Assembly (NCBI RefSeq): GCF_008831285.2
Contig: NC_045146.1
Coordinates: 16,693,289 to 16,757,288 of the forward strand
Length of the DNA stretch: 64,000 nt
Origin: Nymphaea colorata
Lineage: Eukaryota; Streptophyta; Magnoliopsida; Nymphaeales; Nymphaeaceae
Direction: 5' to 3'
Part shown: in pieces, positions 24,530 through 37,761 of the stretch
Layout of the letters: every line of letters starts with the position of its first letter
Position numbering within the stretch: the first letter of the stretch is position 1
Made by a program: the position numbers and the translations under genes
Notes under the pieces: model-generated
The model's database searches: none
Seen by the model: only the letters and a program-made list of their open reading frames with translations
What the model was told of the DNA's origin: nothing

Positions 24530-26340
24530 GGTCTTTTCTCTATGGTGGGATGAGTCTCCAAATCACGTTTTACAAGGACAACACTCCAGCAAGCTACAAA
24601 ATGGCAGGACTCTTTAGCTTGACACCATTCATTATCCTTTCTTATGCTCACTATATCCCATTCTTTGTGCAAGTTGAAGGCCCAAATATAATCGCTCCAA
24701 GGCATTTGATGCAGCTGGCTGGAACAGTAGCTGATAAAAGACCATTCCTGGTTCGATTCTCATCATCATTAACCTCTTATGTAAGTCAAAGCAAGCATAA
24801 GTCATGACCGTCTGATAGACTGTCAGCCTCCATTTTGAACTCTTATGGTGTCAATCTTTTGTGCTGTAAAAAAGAGAAGGGAGGGTGGGTGCGAAGGTAA
24901 AGCATAGTGGGGGCATCACATTGAGGCACAAAAGTAGGTCTAGACCTTAGGGCACTAGCAAAGCCAGAAATTTTTTCCAATGGGGGCACTCATTCAATAC
25001 ATTTAATTTGTTTGGGGCACTTACATTATAACAATCAAATATATCATTGACATATATATTAAACTAATTTTTTGAAGCTGGTGTGGGCAACCAGCCACCA
25101 TTTTTCTCCGCCACTGCCTTGGAGAGGATGTGGAAAAAGGAGGAGGCTCCGACCTTCACTCAGGCAATGGGAATAGTTTCTCGCTCACTCAAAAGTAAAG
25201 TATAGGCCATGATGGCAGAGGTACTAGTTTGGGGGCTTTATACTTACTTCCAGGCAAGTAACAAACTAAAAAAAAAAGAATTAAGCAACAATCACAAGGT
25301 TTTACTGCTGCTATTATGAGGGTCTTATTCAAATTTCCCTCAAAAACTTGTTTCAAAGACGGTTATTTTGTATTCAACAGATTTTGGTTTGAGTTCCTTC
25401 CACTGCTGCTCCGAAGAGCCTCGGCTTTCTGCAAAGAGAAAAAACACTGGGTTTGGACTTGATAAAATTTGTGCTGGAATCGATTGTTCAAGAGAAATTT
25501 ATGTAGAGATGTTTATCCTTAGAGAGGATGTTGGCGTCTTAGGCATGCCATGATGCAACTAATTTGTTGTTTGCAGGGCTTGGATTATATATCTGTTGCT
25601 GAATTGACCAGGAAAACCGTTCGTCATAAATTTTTTCTAGATGAGGATCACAATTTAACAAGCTTAGGCTTCTTAATTAAGAAAATATTGATTCGAACGA
25701 TTTTCAAACTCAGATTCGTTGGTGGAACCTCGGTGCCTTCACTCGTGCATCTGACTGGCCTCTGTTCTGCATCCCATTTGCCCCATTTATATCAGTTGCC
25801 CAATCATTGTTTGCTGTGGTGCATCTACCATGTATTGGTACTACTTTGAACGCTGTTTTCCCAATAAAAATGAGTTCTAAAAGCTCTAATATCTGCCTCG
25901 AAATTTCTTGTCACTTGACGCTTGATCCCTCAAACCTTTTTTGCTGTAACATGATGATCCAGGAGCCTAATTATGCAAAATCACACATCTATATATTTTT
26001 GCTGTCCCAATTTGAAAGAACAGTTTCCCTTTTTCTTCTTTTTCCTATCTTGAAGAAGGAAAAAAGAAACTACCCATGCTTGTGGTTGTGATCTTCTGTC
26101 AAATCAGACGTTTTCCAGGAATGGTTGGTGGCGTTGATCCCCGGATTTTACCTCACGAGGGCGATGGAAAGCCTGGTTGGTGGTGGTCTACCCTTGTGAT
26201 CCTTGTTCTCCGGTTTATTCCAGAGAGAGTAAACAAAATCTATCAGGTGCCATCGTGCTATGGTGATGATGACGGCTTCACGAGAAGACAAAAAACGAAT
26301 GCAGTAAAATTGATGAAGAAAGAAGGGACTTTTTTCTGAA
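24530..26340 (+). pseudogene. Unidentified coding-like cluster, possibly a broken membrane-protein gene
   Basis: Three separated pieces look more protein-like than their surroundings. (1) About 24560-24785: ASYKMAGLFSLTPFIILSYA and VEGPNIIAPRHLMQLAGTVA, ending at a consensus donor GTAAGT. (2) After a good acceptor TTGTTTGCAG at 25576: GLDYISVAELTRKTVRHKFF, losing sense after about 90 codons; a neighbouring frame reads RWWNLGAFTRASDWPLFCIP. (3) About 26100-26240: HEGDGKPGWWWSTLVILVLR. Hydrophobic and tryptophan-rich text suggests a membrane protein. I do not recognise the family, no full model closes, and the pieces compete with other frames, so a decayed gene or chance are both possible. A transposon-like insert with ends CTAGCAAAGCCAG and CAGTGGCGGAG lies between pieces 1 and 2 (24952-25118). 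Confidence 0.25.
24952..25118. mobile_element. Short repeat with CGGAGCC-type ends
   Basis: The left end reads CTAGCAAAGCCAGAAATTTTTT and the right end, on the other strand, CAGTGGCGGAGAAAAA. The middle mentions GGGGGCAC twice. Similar wording at 42066-42275 and near 6825 suggests a dispersed family; its class is not clear from the sequence. Confidence 0.35.
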
Positions 26341-27430
26341 TTTGCGGATGTCTAAAATCGTAATTTCACATTAATATTACGTTTACTTTTTGTGCTCTTT
26401 ATCTTTGAATATTTCATCTAAATTGACTATATGGTAGTTGATTTTCAGATACTGTAACTTGTTCATGTATGTGATCCATGGGCATTGCCCAGATCAGGCG
26501 CAATGCAATTGCATTAAAGTCGTATGAACTTTGAGTTTCTTTTTCTCTCAAAATCTTGATGGGCTGGCTTAATTGACATCATACCAATCATAGATGGATA
26601 ATTAAATCAGTATGTTTTGAAGGGCCAGTCCTGGTCTGGCTGGCAGTCAGTTGCACCACTTTTTGCACAACTCGAAGTTTCTTTGATGTATTTTTCCAGT
26701 TTTTTTTTTTTAAATCATCATTCATATAGTCTGGCCTTATATCCTCTAGATGTCAAATTCACTTATTTAAACCAAATTCTCCCTCTCCAATTTTAGGCAC
26801 GCATTTCGCCAGTGTAAAGTAAGTATAGATTTTAATTTTGGCTTTAGTTCTTTAGTTCGATGGATAATACACTATTGTGCTAACATCAGCAAAAACAAGC
26901 CACATTAAATCCATGATTTAATAATGGAGGTAGTCAAAAGGTCCTTTAAAGTTAAGTGATATATCTAGCACGTCATTAATGAGTACAGCTCAACAAAAAA
27001 ACCAAACTTATCACCCTTTCCTTCGTCATCTCCAACAACGAGAGCCAAAGCTTTCATCATTTTCTTCCATCCTCGATGGTATTGCCTCGGAATGAAACCA
27101 ACTCTGGAACTCAAATTTCAGACTCAGTTTTCAAACTCCCTTCCAATCTCCAATAATGAAAGCCACGATTCCAGCACTCAAAGTCCAAACTGGAACCCGC
27201 ATTCTTATAAAATCTCAGTTCTCTCAAATCCTGGGTCTGGGTACTTCAAGATTTGAATTGCCAGCATCCAAGCATGTGGACAACCCAACCTTGCATGAAG
27301 TTTATGAAATTCAAACCGCCCAACTTTAATAGACGAATATATTAAATAGATGTCACCTACCATTCAAGGAATCTCTCTCTCTCCAGCCATCTAGAAAACT
27401 AGTTCTCACTAAGAAGTTGGAAGTTTGAGA
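26340..27430. other. Intergenic region upstream of the APD-type gene
   Basis: AT-rich, with no gene-like frame. The last 400 bp are C-rich on the plus strand and repeatedly carry the phrase CTCCAAT/CTCAAA. A short CT tract at 27371-27383 precedes the promoter. Confidence 0.5.
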
Positions 27431-27433
27431 TTT

Positions 27434-27440
27434 TATAAAA
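27434..27440 (+). promoter_or_regulatory. TATA box of the APD-type RING gene
   Basis: TATAAAA 158 bases upstream of the start codon at 27592, with no closer candidate. It predicts a leader of roughly 125 nt. Confidence 0.5.
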
Positions 27441-27591
27441 AGAACGACAGAAGAGAGAAAAGACAACGGGTAGCTCCAACTGAAGCACAATAACTACCAT
27501 TCTGCTGACTTAGACTGACGGATTGCCTTCTTCTCTGCATTTCTTCTATCTTCTTTTCCCTTCTCTCCTTCCGTGACCGAACGGAGGCACC

Positions 27592-30028
27592 ATGGACAGG
27601 TTTGTTAGGAGGCCGAGGCATCACTCCCAGTGGGATGACAGCAGAGACTTAACATGCGCTAGATTGTTTCTCCCCTTTACAATATGGATTTGTGGCATGT
27701 AAAAATTACCCCATCTTTTAGTTCCTGACAAGATGAGATATCACTGAGTTTTGATGAGTTTCTTCTTCTGTTTTCCGTGTTTCTGTAGTTTGCTTGAGCT
27801 TGAGATATGGGTATTACGGGTCTTCCCAATTGGTGCTTGGCCCTAATTCGTCAAGGCTGCTGAAGGCGAGCTCAGTTTTTGTGAAGCAATTGCAGGTGAA
27901 GGATGATGCAGAAAGAGGGCTCATGCTTTTCGGATTCACTGAGAAACCAGAACTGAGTTATGAAGCTAATTGGACAGTTTCCAAGTCTCTCTTCATTCCA
28001 GCCTACCGTCGCCAGGTTGGTTTTTTCGCCCTTCGTAGTTGATGTTTTTTCGATATATAATTTGTACACTTCTCTTTCTAGTTCAGATCCATCATCGCTT
28101 TTCTGTCCTCTCTTTTTCTGAAGTCTGCAAAATTGGCGTCTGTTTTGCTTCAAGTGATGTATTTCTAGAGCGATTCGTCGTCTATGGCCACTTCAATAAT
28201 TTGTGTAGGATTGGTTTTGATTCAATGTAGTTGTAGGAATCCCCAGAAAAATTAGAGATCAATGAACATGATATTCTCACTGATTAAGAGTGACCGTTGT
28301 GAATGAAGAATCCGGTTAGGATCAAGATCGTAGGATGCTATTCCCCTGAACTGACCATCTAGACGACTGATCTTATGCTTTCAAACAATAAAAGTTTGTC
28401 AATCGATCTAGATCCCAACTTCCGAGACTCTAAACAAGTTTGTAGTCTACAGCTTCAAAAGTTCCGGGGAAGAAGCGGAGTTCTCATGAATCTTCTGATT
28501 CCTCAACATGTGATTTTTTTTTTTTTTTTATCATAGGAATGAACCTATGGTCAACACTTTGCAAGTAGAAGGGGCCGTCAACGTTCACTTGTGGTCTTTT
28601 AAGAATCACAACTTTTACGTTTGCGTAACCTGATTCTTCTCTTTACGTGCCTCTGGGACTTGCAAAAGTTCGTGAATAAAAAGACCGTCTTCAAATGTCT
28701 TTTAAAAATAAATTCCAAAACCAGCAATCTCCAACAAAATATGGATTAGGATTAGGATTCAGGTTTCAATATCAGACGAGGTCCAGATCCAAATTGTTCT
28801 GCCTTTGTGCTGAAATGATCCATACAAATTAAACCTGTATCTGACTTGGAATTGGAATAAATGAATGTAAAAATTTAAACGAAACAGATTTGGATATAAT
28901 TTCGATCATTATATATTATTCCTTTAGTACAGCATCGAGTTTTTGACTTCTTTTATTCAATATTGTACAAGAAGGCGGCTTAATGTTTTACTAGAACTAT
29001 AAAAGAATGCTCAAAGTTTCAAAAAAATTTCACTTAGCTTCTTATTGCTTTGTTAATCCCCTTGATCTTTGTTCAGGGATTCTCGGTTTGGTTAAACCAA
29101 GGTTCGTCAATTCGAGCAAGATGGAACGTTCCGGCACCGGCACCGGCCATCAGTGAGCCCCTCGTCGTCTTGCTTCGAGGTAATAACATCATATTCTTGC
29201 CATCTTATAAGATTACTAAAATGCCCTTTATCTTGATGGAGATCATAACCTCTTGTGCAGGTGAAAAGAACTACCGGCGGTGGCTGCGAGACCCAAAAAA
29301 AGCTCTTGTGGTCGACTCCCGTCGTCTAACTAATGGTAATTTGAAGGGCATTTCTGGTATCCCGTACTTGGTACATATGTGGTTCATGATGTGCAATGGT
29401 TTTGAACTTTGTCCTATTAAACAAATAGTCTAATGTATACTGATAGTGACTTTCATAAGATAGTGATTGCATAGAAAAAATAATAATACGTACCGTGGTA
29501 GATTTTCAGTTTCTGTATATTTTCTTTATTAAATTACATTAGTGAATGTTGAAAGAGAGACTAAGAAGTCGTAAATATATGGAATCCTCCAACATGTCAT
29601 CCAAATGAAAAATATGGGTTGCAATTGTCTACAAATTGAAACATGACCAAGTTCATGAAGTTAACTTACTGAAATTTGCACATAATGGTATATTTGTTCA
29701 GTTATCATAAAAAATTTCCTGATCAGTATGAAATGGTCAAGGGCGAGGAGAAGTGAACTACACGGTGGAAGAAGATGACAACTACTACATCGGGGCCGTC
29801 AATGTGAACTCAAGAACCGTGAAGGCCACGATGACCGTCGATATCTCGTCCATGGTGTATAACACGAGCAAAGCAGAGACCCGGTGCTCGACCAAGAACG
29901 GGCTGTGTAGCCTCAGGCTCCTCTTTCCCAAAACTCGATATGCAGTCCTCACTACTCCGAAGGACATGACGGTATGCATCTTAATCGTAGCAAAAATTAT
30001 GCACTTGCATTATAAATATAAATAAGTG

Positions 30029-30074
<46 letters not shown>

Positions 30075-30882
30075 CTTCGACTTTCGGTGGAGCAGTAAAC
30101 ATAACCTCATACTTCCATGCAGGATGATACCAGTGCTTGGTACGTGGAGCTCTCATATGCGGCTCGAGTGGTCACGTACATTCTAGTTTTAGGTACGTAA
30201 TTGATCGTTTGGCTGATGCCGCAGCACTTCCCTTTGCTCTTTGGAGAGGCATGAACTGATGCGTTTCTCGTATGGATGGATGCAGGTCTCTTCGTTGTAC
30301 TCATATATTTGTTTCTGAAGTACTTTGGAGCCATAGAATCCGAAAGAATAGTAAATGTGCAAGAAACTAGAGATCAACGTGAAACCAGTCCTTTGGTCGA
30401 TCCTAAGCAGACGGCCGTAACTCTGTATGGCGCTACCGACGAGGACGATGACTCTCAAGTTGGCAGCTCCTCCGAGGATCTATACGACGGAAAAATATGT
30501 GTGATTTGTTATGAAGAGCCGCGCAACTGCTTCTTTGTTCCGTGTGGCCACTGTGCTACTTGTTACAGCTGCGCTCAAAGGTAAGAAGCTCTAAACTGTG
30601 CTGTAAAGCTCTTAAGCTTAGCATCACATACAACAACAGGGTATGACGGGGATGATTCTCCTTAGGTGGTAGCCTGAATAAACTAGCTACCAACTTCATG
30701 AATTCAAGTATTCATGCTACTATAAGTTCGTCGTGATTATTTTTTTTGTTTTTTTCGTCATATTAATGTGTGTTTCTATTGTTCTTTGGATGGACTTTTA
30801 CAGGATAGAGGGTGTTGATTTCAAGCCATGTCCCATTTGTCGAAGGCAGATTCATAAAGTGAGAAGGCTGATCAGTTCCTGA
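27592..30882 (+). CDS. APD-type membrane RING E3 ubiquitin ligase
   Basis: Members of this family (Arabidopsis APD1-4, named for aberrant pollen development) are endomembrane RING ligases acting in male gametophyte mitosis. Exons: 27592-27691, 27789-28015, 29077-29179, 29261-29335, 29742-29971, 30123-30192, 30286-30580, 30804-30882; all phases close to give 392 aa. Membrane segment 1 is about 25-40, followed by the family signature CLSLRYGYYGSSQLVLGP. The region to about 257 is the non-cytosolic domain (GFSVWLNQGS, RGEVNYTVEEDDNYYIGA, CSTKNGLCSLRLLFP). Membrane segment 2 is about 258-282. An acidic linker leads to a C-terminal C3HC4 RING at 340-379 (CVIC, CGHCATC, CPIC). Exon 1 is joined through a weak GTGGCA donor and a 97-nt intron; it is supported by frame, by the hydrophobic segment it completes and by the ATG. 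AATAAA lies at 31215. Confidence 0.92.
30032..30071. repeat. (TA)n microsatellite in APD intron 5
   Basis: About 20 uninterrupted TA units within the 151-bp intron between exons 5 and 6, making up a quarter of it. Confidence 0.95.
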
Positions 30883-32768
30883 GAGAATTTTCGTCCCGCA
30901 TGTGTTCCGCATATAACATTCTATTTCATCACCTGTATGTTTCGCTTGGTTCTCCTTTCCTTCTACCTGCATTTTTACCCCCTTGAGAACCAAGTTAAAG
31001 TTTATGTTCAATTCTCAGTCGACATATGAGGTCATACCTAGTATTTCTCCATTAAGGATGTAAGATGGACTTCAAATACCGTGAGTTCACTGTGGACAAT
31101 CACGCAGGGTGGGATTTGGCAATTGCTTCTTCATGACTCCTGAAGTCAGTCGTCGTACGGTCTCTCTGAGAACAGGAAGATGTAGTCGAAAGTGCTGTGC
31201 TTAGTCATTTATTGAATAAAGAGATCAAATTCTTGTAGCGCTTAAAGAAAAAAAAAAAGAAAAAAAAATATAAATCTTCCAGATTGATAGCAGCTTGCAC
31301 TCAAAAAAGCGTAAACAAGAAGCAATCTTATCAAAGATGGTCAGAGAGAGAGAGCGAGAGATTTTATATATAGACAGTCCTATGCCACCGACTCATTTCT
31401 TTTGCAACTCGTTCTCAAAAATCCAACTATGCAGAATAAACATCCAAGACCAAATGTCAGAAAAGAAACATGAAAATCCATTACAAATAAATCAATCTAC
31501 ACAAAAATATTAAGATTAACGATCTTAACCTTCTTGGCTCAAAATCCAAACTACATAAAGAATTTCGCATTTTCTTATTTTTATACTTTCCGATACTTCA
31601 GGCATATATATAATTAGACATTTTCCATTTAAATCTCACACATTCACACATATATCCCCCACCACCCTACAAGTTTGAGAAACACTTAGTTGATGCCAAG
31701 ACGAGTATTGGACCTTCTAGTCACATTCAAATCCACCATTGAAATCACAGAGAGATATTCGGTTGCATTCTTAAGTGAAGCCCATTCACTTGAAGACCTT
31801 GTGGCTGAAGCCACAAACTGAACTGGTAGTTCAGTAGCAGAGGGTAAAATTATGTACAAGAACAAACAGACAGTTTTAGAACATGGGGTGACACCGAATC
31901 ATCAAAGAGACTAAATAAAAGAAATGGCCTGTACAGCGTTGACACTGAACTTAAAAGATGGCTGTCCTGATTTTGAAGATGAAAAGAACATGCGTTATCC
32001 TGATTTAGGAACTCGTTCGTCCTCAACTAGAAATCAAAGTACACTTTTCACATCCACCATTGTACAATATCAAGTTTTCCACAATTACAGTAACTGCTGT
32101 AAATGGTAACCATTTTCTGTCACTTTTTGGTTCAGAAATAAGCATTCATGTTGTGGATCATTACAATATAACAGGTTTCCTTCACAGAAAGTGTTGGACC
32201 GTGCAAGCTTGCACGATTTAAACTTCGGTTTACAAACATGTGGTTCTGCACTGGTGATCGGAAACATTTAATGCCTCAGCTAGACTAGGATGAAGGAGAA
32301 GCTGCTCCATGAAGGAAACATAAAGGCAACTAGGAAACGATTCGCCTGTATTGAGCAGAGCTCCTGCTATCTTGCACACAAATAATAATAATTTTCTCCA
32401 AGGTGAATTAGACATGCATCGCTTATGCAGAGAAATCACACCTGGGTCTTGGAGACCTCATTCATGCTCATCTTTCTACATACCATGCTTACGGTCACCA
32501 CCACAGCAATGTAAAAGCTTGTCATTTCCCCCTAAGACCTTCAGGAGCCTCCGACTTCGCTTTGTGAAAGTGTTGCAACTTGCAAGACGGAATCTCAAAC
32601 TCAGGATAAGAGGAGCCATCCCTATCCAGAAACCTATGTGATCAACCCTTTCAGGTATTAGACTCATGTACAGTGAAGAAGTAAACACGCTTATGCACTT
32701 CCAGAAAATTTTCACTATTTTCATTTGGCATAGAGAAAGAAAACTGAAGCATTTTAAAAAGCCAACAA
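30883..32768. other. Intergenic between two convergent genes
   Basis: The 3' ends of the APD-type gene and of the RBBP5-like gene face each other here. AATAAA at 31215 serves the first. Poly(A)-rich text at 31247-31270 and a GA tract at 31344-31360 are the only other marks. Several 60-100 codon frames occur on both strands; none resembles a protein. Confidence 0.6.
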
Positions 32769-35700
32769 CTAGTCATCCTTCACCCCCACCTCACATAAAG
32801 AGCTTGTCGTATTTTTTGTTTCCTTAGTTTTTTTGCCCATCTTCGACTTGGAGGAAGCTTTCAGCTTCAGCAATGGCTTGCGACTTTTTGCTGCCTGCAT
32901 TTCAGCACCCTTCTCGGATAATTTCCTTTTTCTCTTTATAGGGACATTCAAACTTGCATCCCCTGTAGATAAATAAAAATTAGCAAAGATGACGCATCGA
33001 CACTCCTTGAGGACAAAGGCGTCCAAATCCAGTAATACATGATGCAATATACAAGAGACAATGCCATCTTATGAGTCTCCACAATATAATCAGTGGATAG
33101 AAATATTAAACATGAAGCCAAAAATCAACTGACCAAAAGAGAAGCCATATCTAAACACTAGAAGCAGATGGTCATAAAAGACCTTTTGTAGTCAAAGGCA
33201 CGCATAGGGACCCTATGCAAGTTGGCAGTTTGGTTTTCACCTAGACTACATACTACCTACGTAGCCCACCTAATTTGTTTCTTGTATTTTGCTTTATTGC
33301 CATTTATATTCTGAATATAAGCAAATAATATTAACAAATAATATACTGAATATATGAAAATTGTCTTAAATTGCAAAATGTTACAGCAAACATAAACACT
33401 GCAGAATATTCTGTGTTGGTTTCTGTTTGTATCTTGCAGCCCACATGGGCCTTTAACTTGGTCCCATGCCCCCATTGAAGTCCTGACAAGGCCTTTTGAA
33501 GGTCCCCACTGTCTAGACCTGCCTCGTGCTCTTAACTGTATAGGAGCTATCTCAGTTTGGATATGATAAAGATAGGTTGGACAGAGGCTTGAGCTTACCA
33601 AAGAACCGATAATGTTTATAACTTTATACCAAAATAGCTTAATTTTTAGTTGCCTTTAGACATGAAATTTAATGTCCTTACATCCACCCAAATATCACCA
33701 AAACACCAATAAGTACAAAAATAAGTAGGCAACAGAAAATTTATCAAATGCCATACTCCTACCTTCTGTGGGACTTGCTTCCACATTTGCCTCTATCCCA
33801 TTCACTCTAACTTCCTCAGAGAATGGCGAGTCGGAATGAGTACTTTCATCTATTTTTGATGGGCACCCTGTATACTTGTCCTGCTGCTCTGGAGAATCAG
33901 GCAAAGGTATTGCAGGCAAAAAGGATAGCTCTTCCTCTGCATCTGAATCACTAAAAGATGAATTTTTCTCTACTGTCATAATATCAATTTCTTCATCTTC
34001 ATTGACTTCTGATGTTTTCACCTGCAGATCAAACAGTTTGTTATTAGAAAAGCAACCAAACGAACAAGGACAATAATAGTTATCCTAACAAGCTAAGAAG
34101 CCCTCAGATGAGCTCATCCTATGATCACCTTCTCTGTTTCAGGCATCAAGTCAAATTCATCTTCTCTCTCAACGTACTCCTCATTTTCTTCAAGTTCCTT
34201 AAAATCAGGAGCAAAAGCACTCCAATTCTCAGTGTGGTCTTTAGCCCAGATATACACTAACCCAGACATGGAGACAGAAGCCACTAGTGGCTGCAGTGGA
34301 TGCCATGCCAGATCAGTTAATGCTTCCTTTGGACCTTCTAGCATTTTCACAAAATGTCCACTTCTAGCCCATATATATATCTTGTGTTCTCCTTTGCTTG
34401 CCGATGCACCAACTACCCATTCTCCATCACCACTAAAGCATGGGACCTTCCATTGGATTCGTGTGATAGAATCCTGAAACTCACGGAAAAATGTTAAACA
34501 TTTAGTTCCCAGCCACTTGAGCTTCTCACCATATTGCAGCTCTTCAAAACTTTCACTTATTTCATCCAGTGCTTTTGAGGCCTCCCTCTGAGGAAGATGA
34601 TTTTCAAAAACCCGTATAGCACGGTCATTTGAATTTATGAGTAAGTACTGTCCATTCCTACTGAAAACAATATTCTTAATCACAGAACCCCCTGGAACAG
34701 AAACAACAGCTTTCACATTTCTATCATTTGTGCCCATTACAAGGATCTCTCCTTTGGAATTGCCAACATATATTAAATCTCCATGTTTATTGAAACTTGC
34801 TGAGGACACAGTAAATGGTGGAGACCCATCAGCAAATTTATTACGAGGAAGGGGTAAAGAATCATTGCCGGTATCAGGCGCTGAAACTGGAAGAACTGTT
34901 GTGCTACCAGTATTCAAGTCCACAAGAACAGGTGCAGATGCAAGGGGGCAAGCCAAGCACAAAGTTGGCCTAGAGGAACCTGGATGTAGTCGTGCATGAA
35001 GTGTGTTTTGCTGTAAAGGCACACGGGTAATCTTCTCCCCACTAACAACATCCCAAAGTGTCAGAGACTTATCAACAGCAGCAGCAAGGATAAAATGTCC
35101 ATACTTCGACCAACAAACACTCGTTATGGGAGCAACACAATCATTATCACGCAGTTCCTTGGCAATTCCCCTTGTTTCGAAGTCCCAGATAACACAACTC
35201 CCATCAGCACAGCCAGCTAGACAGACATTAAATAGATTTCCAATAAGCAGTTAAGCACCAAAGAGTAAAGGCCACAGCTCAAAAACAGCATTCTGACATA
35301 ACATAAAATTCTTAACTTACATAGATCAGATAACAAATGAATAAACCTGTATCCAGTCAGGCATAAAAAGGTATAGAATAAAACTATCATGCATGAAATT
35401 GCACCACCTCTAAAGTCTAAAACCAGACATATCACTTTTGATTGAATACAAACCCAAAAGCATAATATTACGCAGCGACTTTCCACCCATGTGATCATGC
35501 TTCATGTGGAGCAGCTTAACATAAAGAACCTAAATTGCATCAATGCCGAAAAGCCCTCTTTTGGTTCAAGCAACCGAGCAGCATACAACACCTTTTGTAC
35601 ATAGGGCATGTTTAGATGCACTTGATTGTCCATAGAGGTGAGATAAATAAGGAATGTGTTGTGCAAAGTTTCCCACCTTGCCCAGACCAGTGGGTGCTTC

Positions 35701-36501
35701 AGCAACCCTCTGCAAGGATCTCTTTACTATAAATCATGTACTAAAAGCACGGAGCCTTGAATATCTCACTGCCTGATACATATAGGTGTTATTAAAAAGA
35801 AAACAAAAGATTGACCACATTCTTGAGCCAGTTCAAGGTCGATAAGTTGATAGAGGAATTTAGATTTTTTCAGACTAGCATTCTCTTCATTGAAGTTTCT
35901 CCCTTAGGGCTCCATTACGGGATGGACAACAACTTGACTAACAGAGGAAAACAAATAGCAAAACTAAGCATCTCAATACACCAAACTCTCATAATGAGTA
36001 ACAATACCATTTTCAACACTCATCTCTAGCCCTTCACAAAATGCATTCTTCTCCATATTAAGCATCTATGTATAAAATACAAAGGAAAGCACTAACCAAC
36101 GAGAAGCTTCTATGTAAGCCAACGACCCAACAAAATCGGTCAAAAACAAAGAAATGCGCCATATTTAAGCGAAATTTGTCTTATACAACTCAACCCACAG
36201 CACGTTAGAGCATGAAAATGATAAAAAAAACTGGTCCCATGCATACCCACGAGAAGAGTTCCTCGCCGATTGAAAGCAATGCATTTCATCAAGCCATGTT
36301 CGAGATACTCCTCAATCACTTCGGGGAAATCCCCCTGCAACGGATCTACACAAAGAGAAAAGCTCACGACCCAGACAATCAGTCCCCAAAAAGAAAATTC
36401 ACGAAAGGCAACCAAAGCAACGGATGCCCTGATCATGATCCACTTCACACAAACGAAACCCTAGGAAACCAAAAGAAATTACCGATAATGGGGACGTTCA
36501 T
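32769..36501 (-). CDS. RBL: RBBP5-like WD40 subunit of COMPASS H3K4 methyltransferase complexes
   Basis: RBBP5 proteins scaffold the WDR5-ASH2-RBBP5 core that activates SET1/MLL-type histone H3 lysine-4 methylation in the nucleus; the Arabidopsis counterpart is RBL. Five exons on the minus strand: 36501-36483 (only 19 nt), 36345-36247, 35216-34129, 34021-33763, 32962-32769. All phases close, giving 552 aa against 538 for the human protein. WD40 blades fill about residues 25-385 (GCADGSCVIWDFETRGIAKE, SLTLWDVVSGEKITRV, GNSKGEILVMGT, DLAWHPLQPLVASVSMSGLV). They are followed by the family hallmark ENWSAFAPDFKELEENEEYV and an acidic hinge. Exon 4 encodes a Ser/Glu-rich segment ending in a proline-rich LPAIPLPDSPE; exon 5 encodes a basic tail with KRKRKL, a likely nuclear signal. 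The tiny first exon begins MNVPIID, as in plant orthologues. Confidence 0.95.
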
Positions 36502-37761
36502 GGTCGTCAAAACCGAAGCCTTGTGCCCCAATCCGATTGGTTCCAACTGCAAGCGCTCGGGAGCTTCTGACAGAGGCCAAATTCTTCCCGATATCACGAG
36601 ACTAACGGACCGAGCTTCGGAGCTCCAATTCTCCGCCCTCTAGTTTCTTCTTGGATTCCCTCCGAATTTTTCGAATTGGGAGGGAACAGAGAAAGAGAGA
36701 GAGAGAGAACCCTAGAGCTTAGGGGGTTTATGAAGGCGCCAATTTTGATGAAGGCCCCAATTTTGCCCTTTTTCCCTCCTAGACTCCCATGGGATTAGTG
36801 GCACTAATTAAGAAGATAATAGCACGATTAACAAACGATCCTCAAATAGTCTGATTCCCAAGTCACTATGTTCCCGCCGGAAACCGGTCACGGGCCGAAA
36901 CGTTGGTCTTTTCATGACAAGTAATTTTTCCAAATTCCACTTTTGTTCTTATGGAGGAGTGATCTTCTAGATTTGCCAACAAGGGTATTAGTGTCATTTC
37001 CAGTAAGGGAATAACCTACAACCTCTGCCGCCTCCTCTTTCCCAAATGCTTGAAAAATTGAAAGACTTTCCTGAATTTGGCAAACAAAGTATCGCCATTT
37101 CCTTTTCTGCGTTCTGGTGATGGAGCAAATGTGGCGATTATGATTATCTTGGTTGATCTTTGACGAAATATTCTACAAACCCATTGGAGTTTTTTTTCTT
37201 TCTGGTCTTTCCATTTTTTTTATAACTGAAAGATCATTATCTCCTCTACATACACTAAAAAGGAAGCAGGAGCTTCCTTTATCCTGATCTACTGAAATGT
37301 AAGTTTTTCAAAAGGGCACCTAACTTTTAGCAATTTCCCAGAAGCATGCCTATGTTTAGAAAAGTTTTTTGACTTCCTAATGTTGTGTTGACATTCAAAT
37401 ATAATGTTGTTTTGTTTGCAAAGAAAGTATTGAATTGACAAACTTAATCAAATGTAAGTCATTTTTACATTAAAGTTCATAGGCCAAATTATTTATGTAC
37501 AAAAATTGAAGAAAGAAGGCAACGTTCTTCGTTGGTACTTTCTTTTTTATCGGCAAAGGGAAGAGGGCGTCGACCGTCCGGCTGCGACCATGACTCTCCC
37601 TCTCTCTCTTCTGCATGCATGGCGCTTCTTTCAGATTTTCTAACTCCTACCCGCCACCTTCTCCCTCTCTCTTTTCCTTCTATACCTTCTGAGACCCGTC
37701 TTGGAGTATCACAGCGTTCCCTCTCCCTCTGTTGCTCTGTCTAAGAAAGAGAAGAGAGGTC
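36502..37761. promoter_or_regulatory. Bidirectional intergenic region between RBBP5-like and PUF genes
   Basis: The two genes diverge from this 1.26-kb gap. On the RBBP5 side a (GA)n tract sits at about 36691-36707; on the PUF side CT-rich DNA fills 37590-37740. No clear TATA box was found for either gene. The centre (36800-37500) is AT-rich and shows no gene. Confidence 0.5.

Noticed and set aside
24705-24765. tRNA-like GGTTCGATTC with an A-box-like stretch upstream
   Set aside because: Both boxes have mismatches and no cloverleaf can be drawn; it also overlaps one of the coding-like pieces.
27444-27465. GACAGAAGAGAG similar to miR156
   Set aside because: The match stops after twelve bases and no star arm was found within 200 bp; it lies in the APD promoter or leader.
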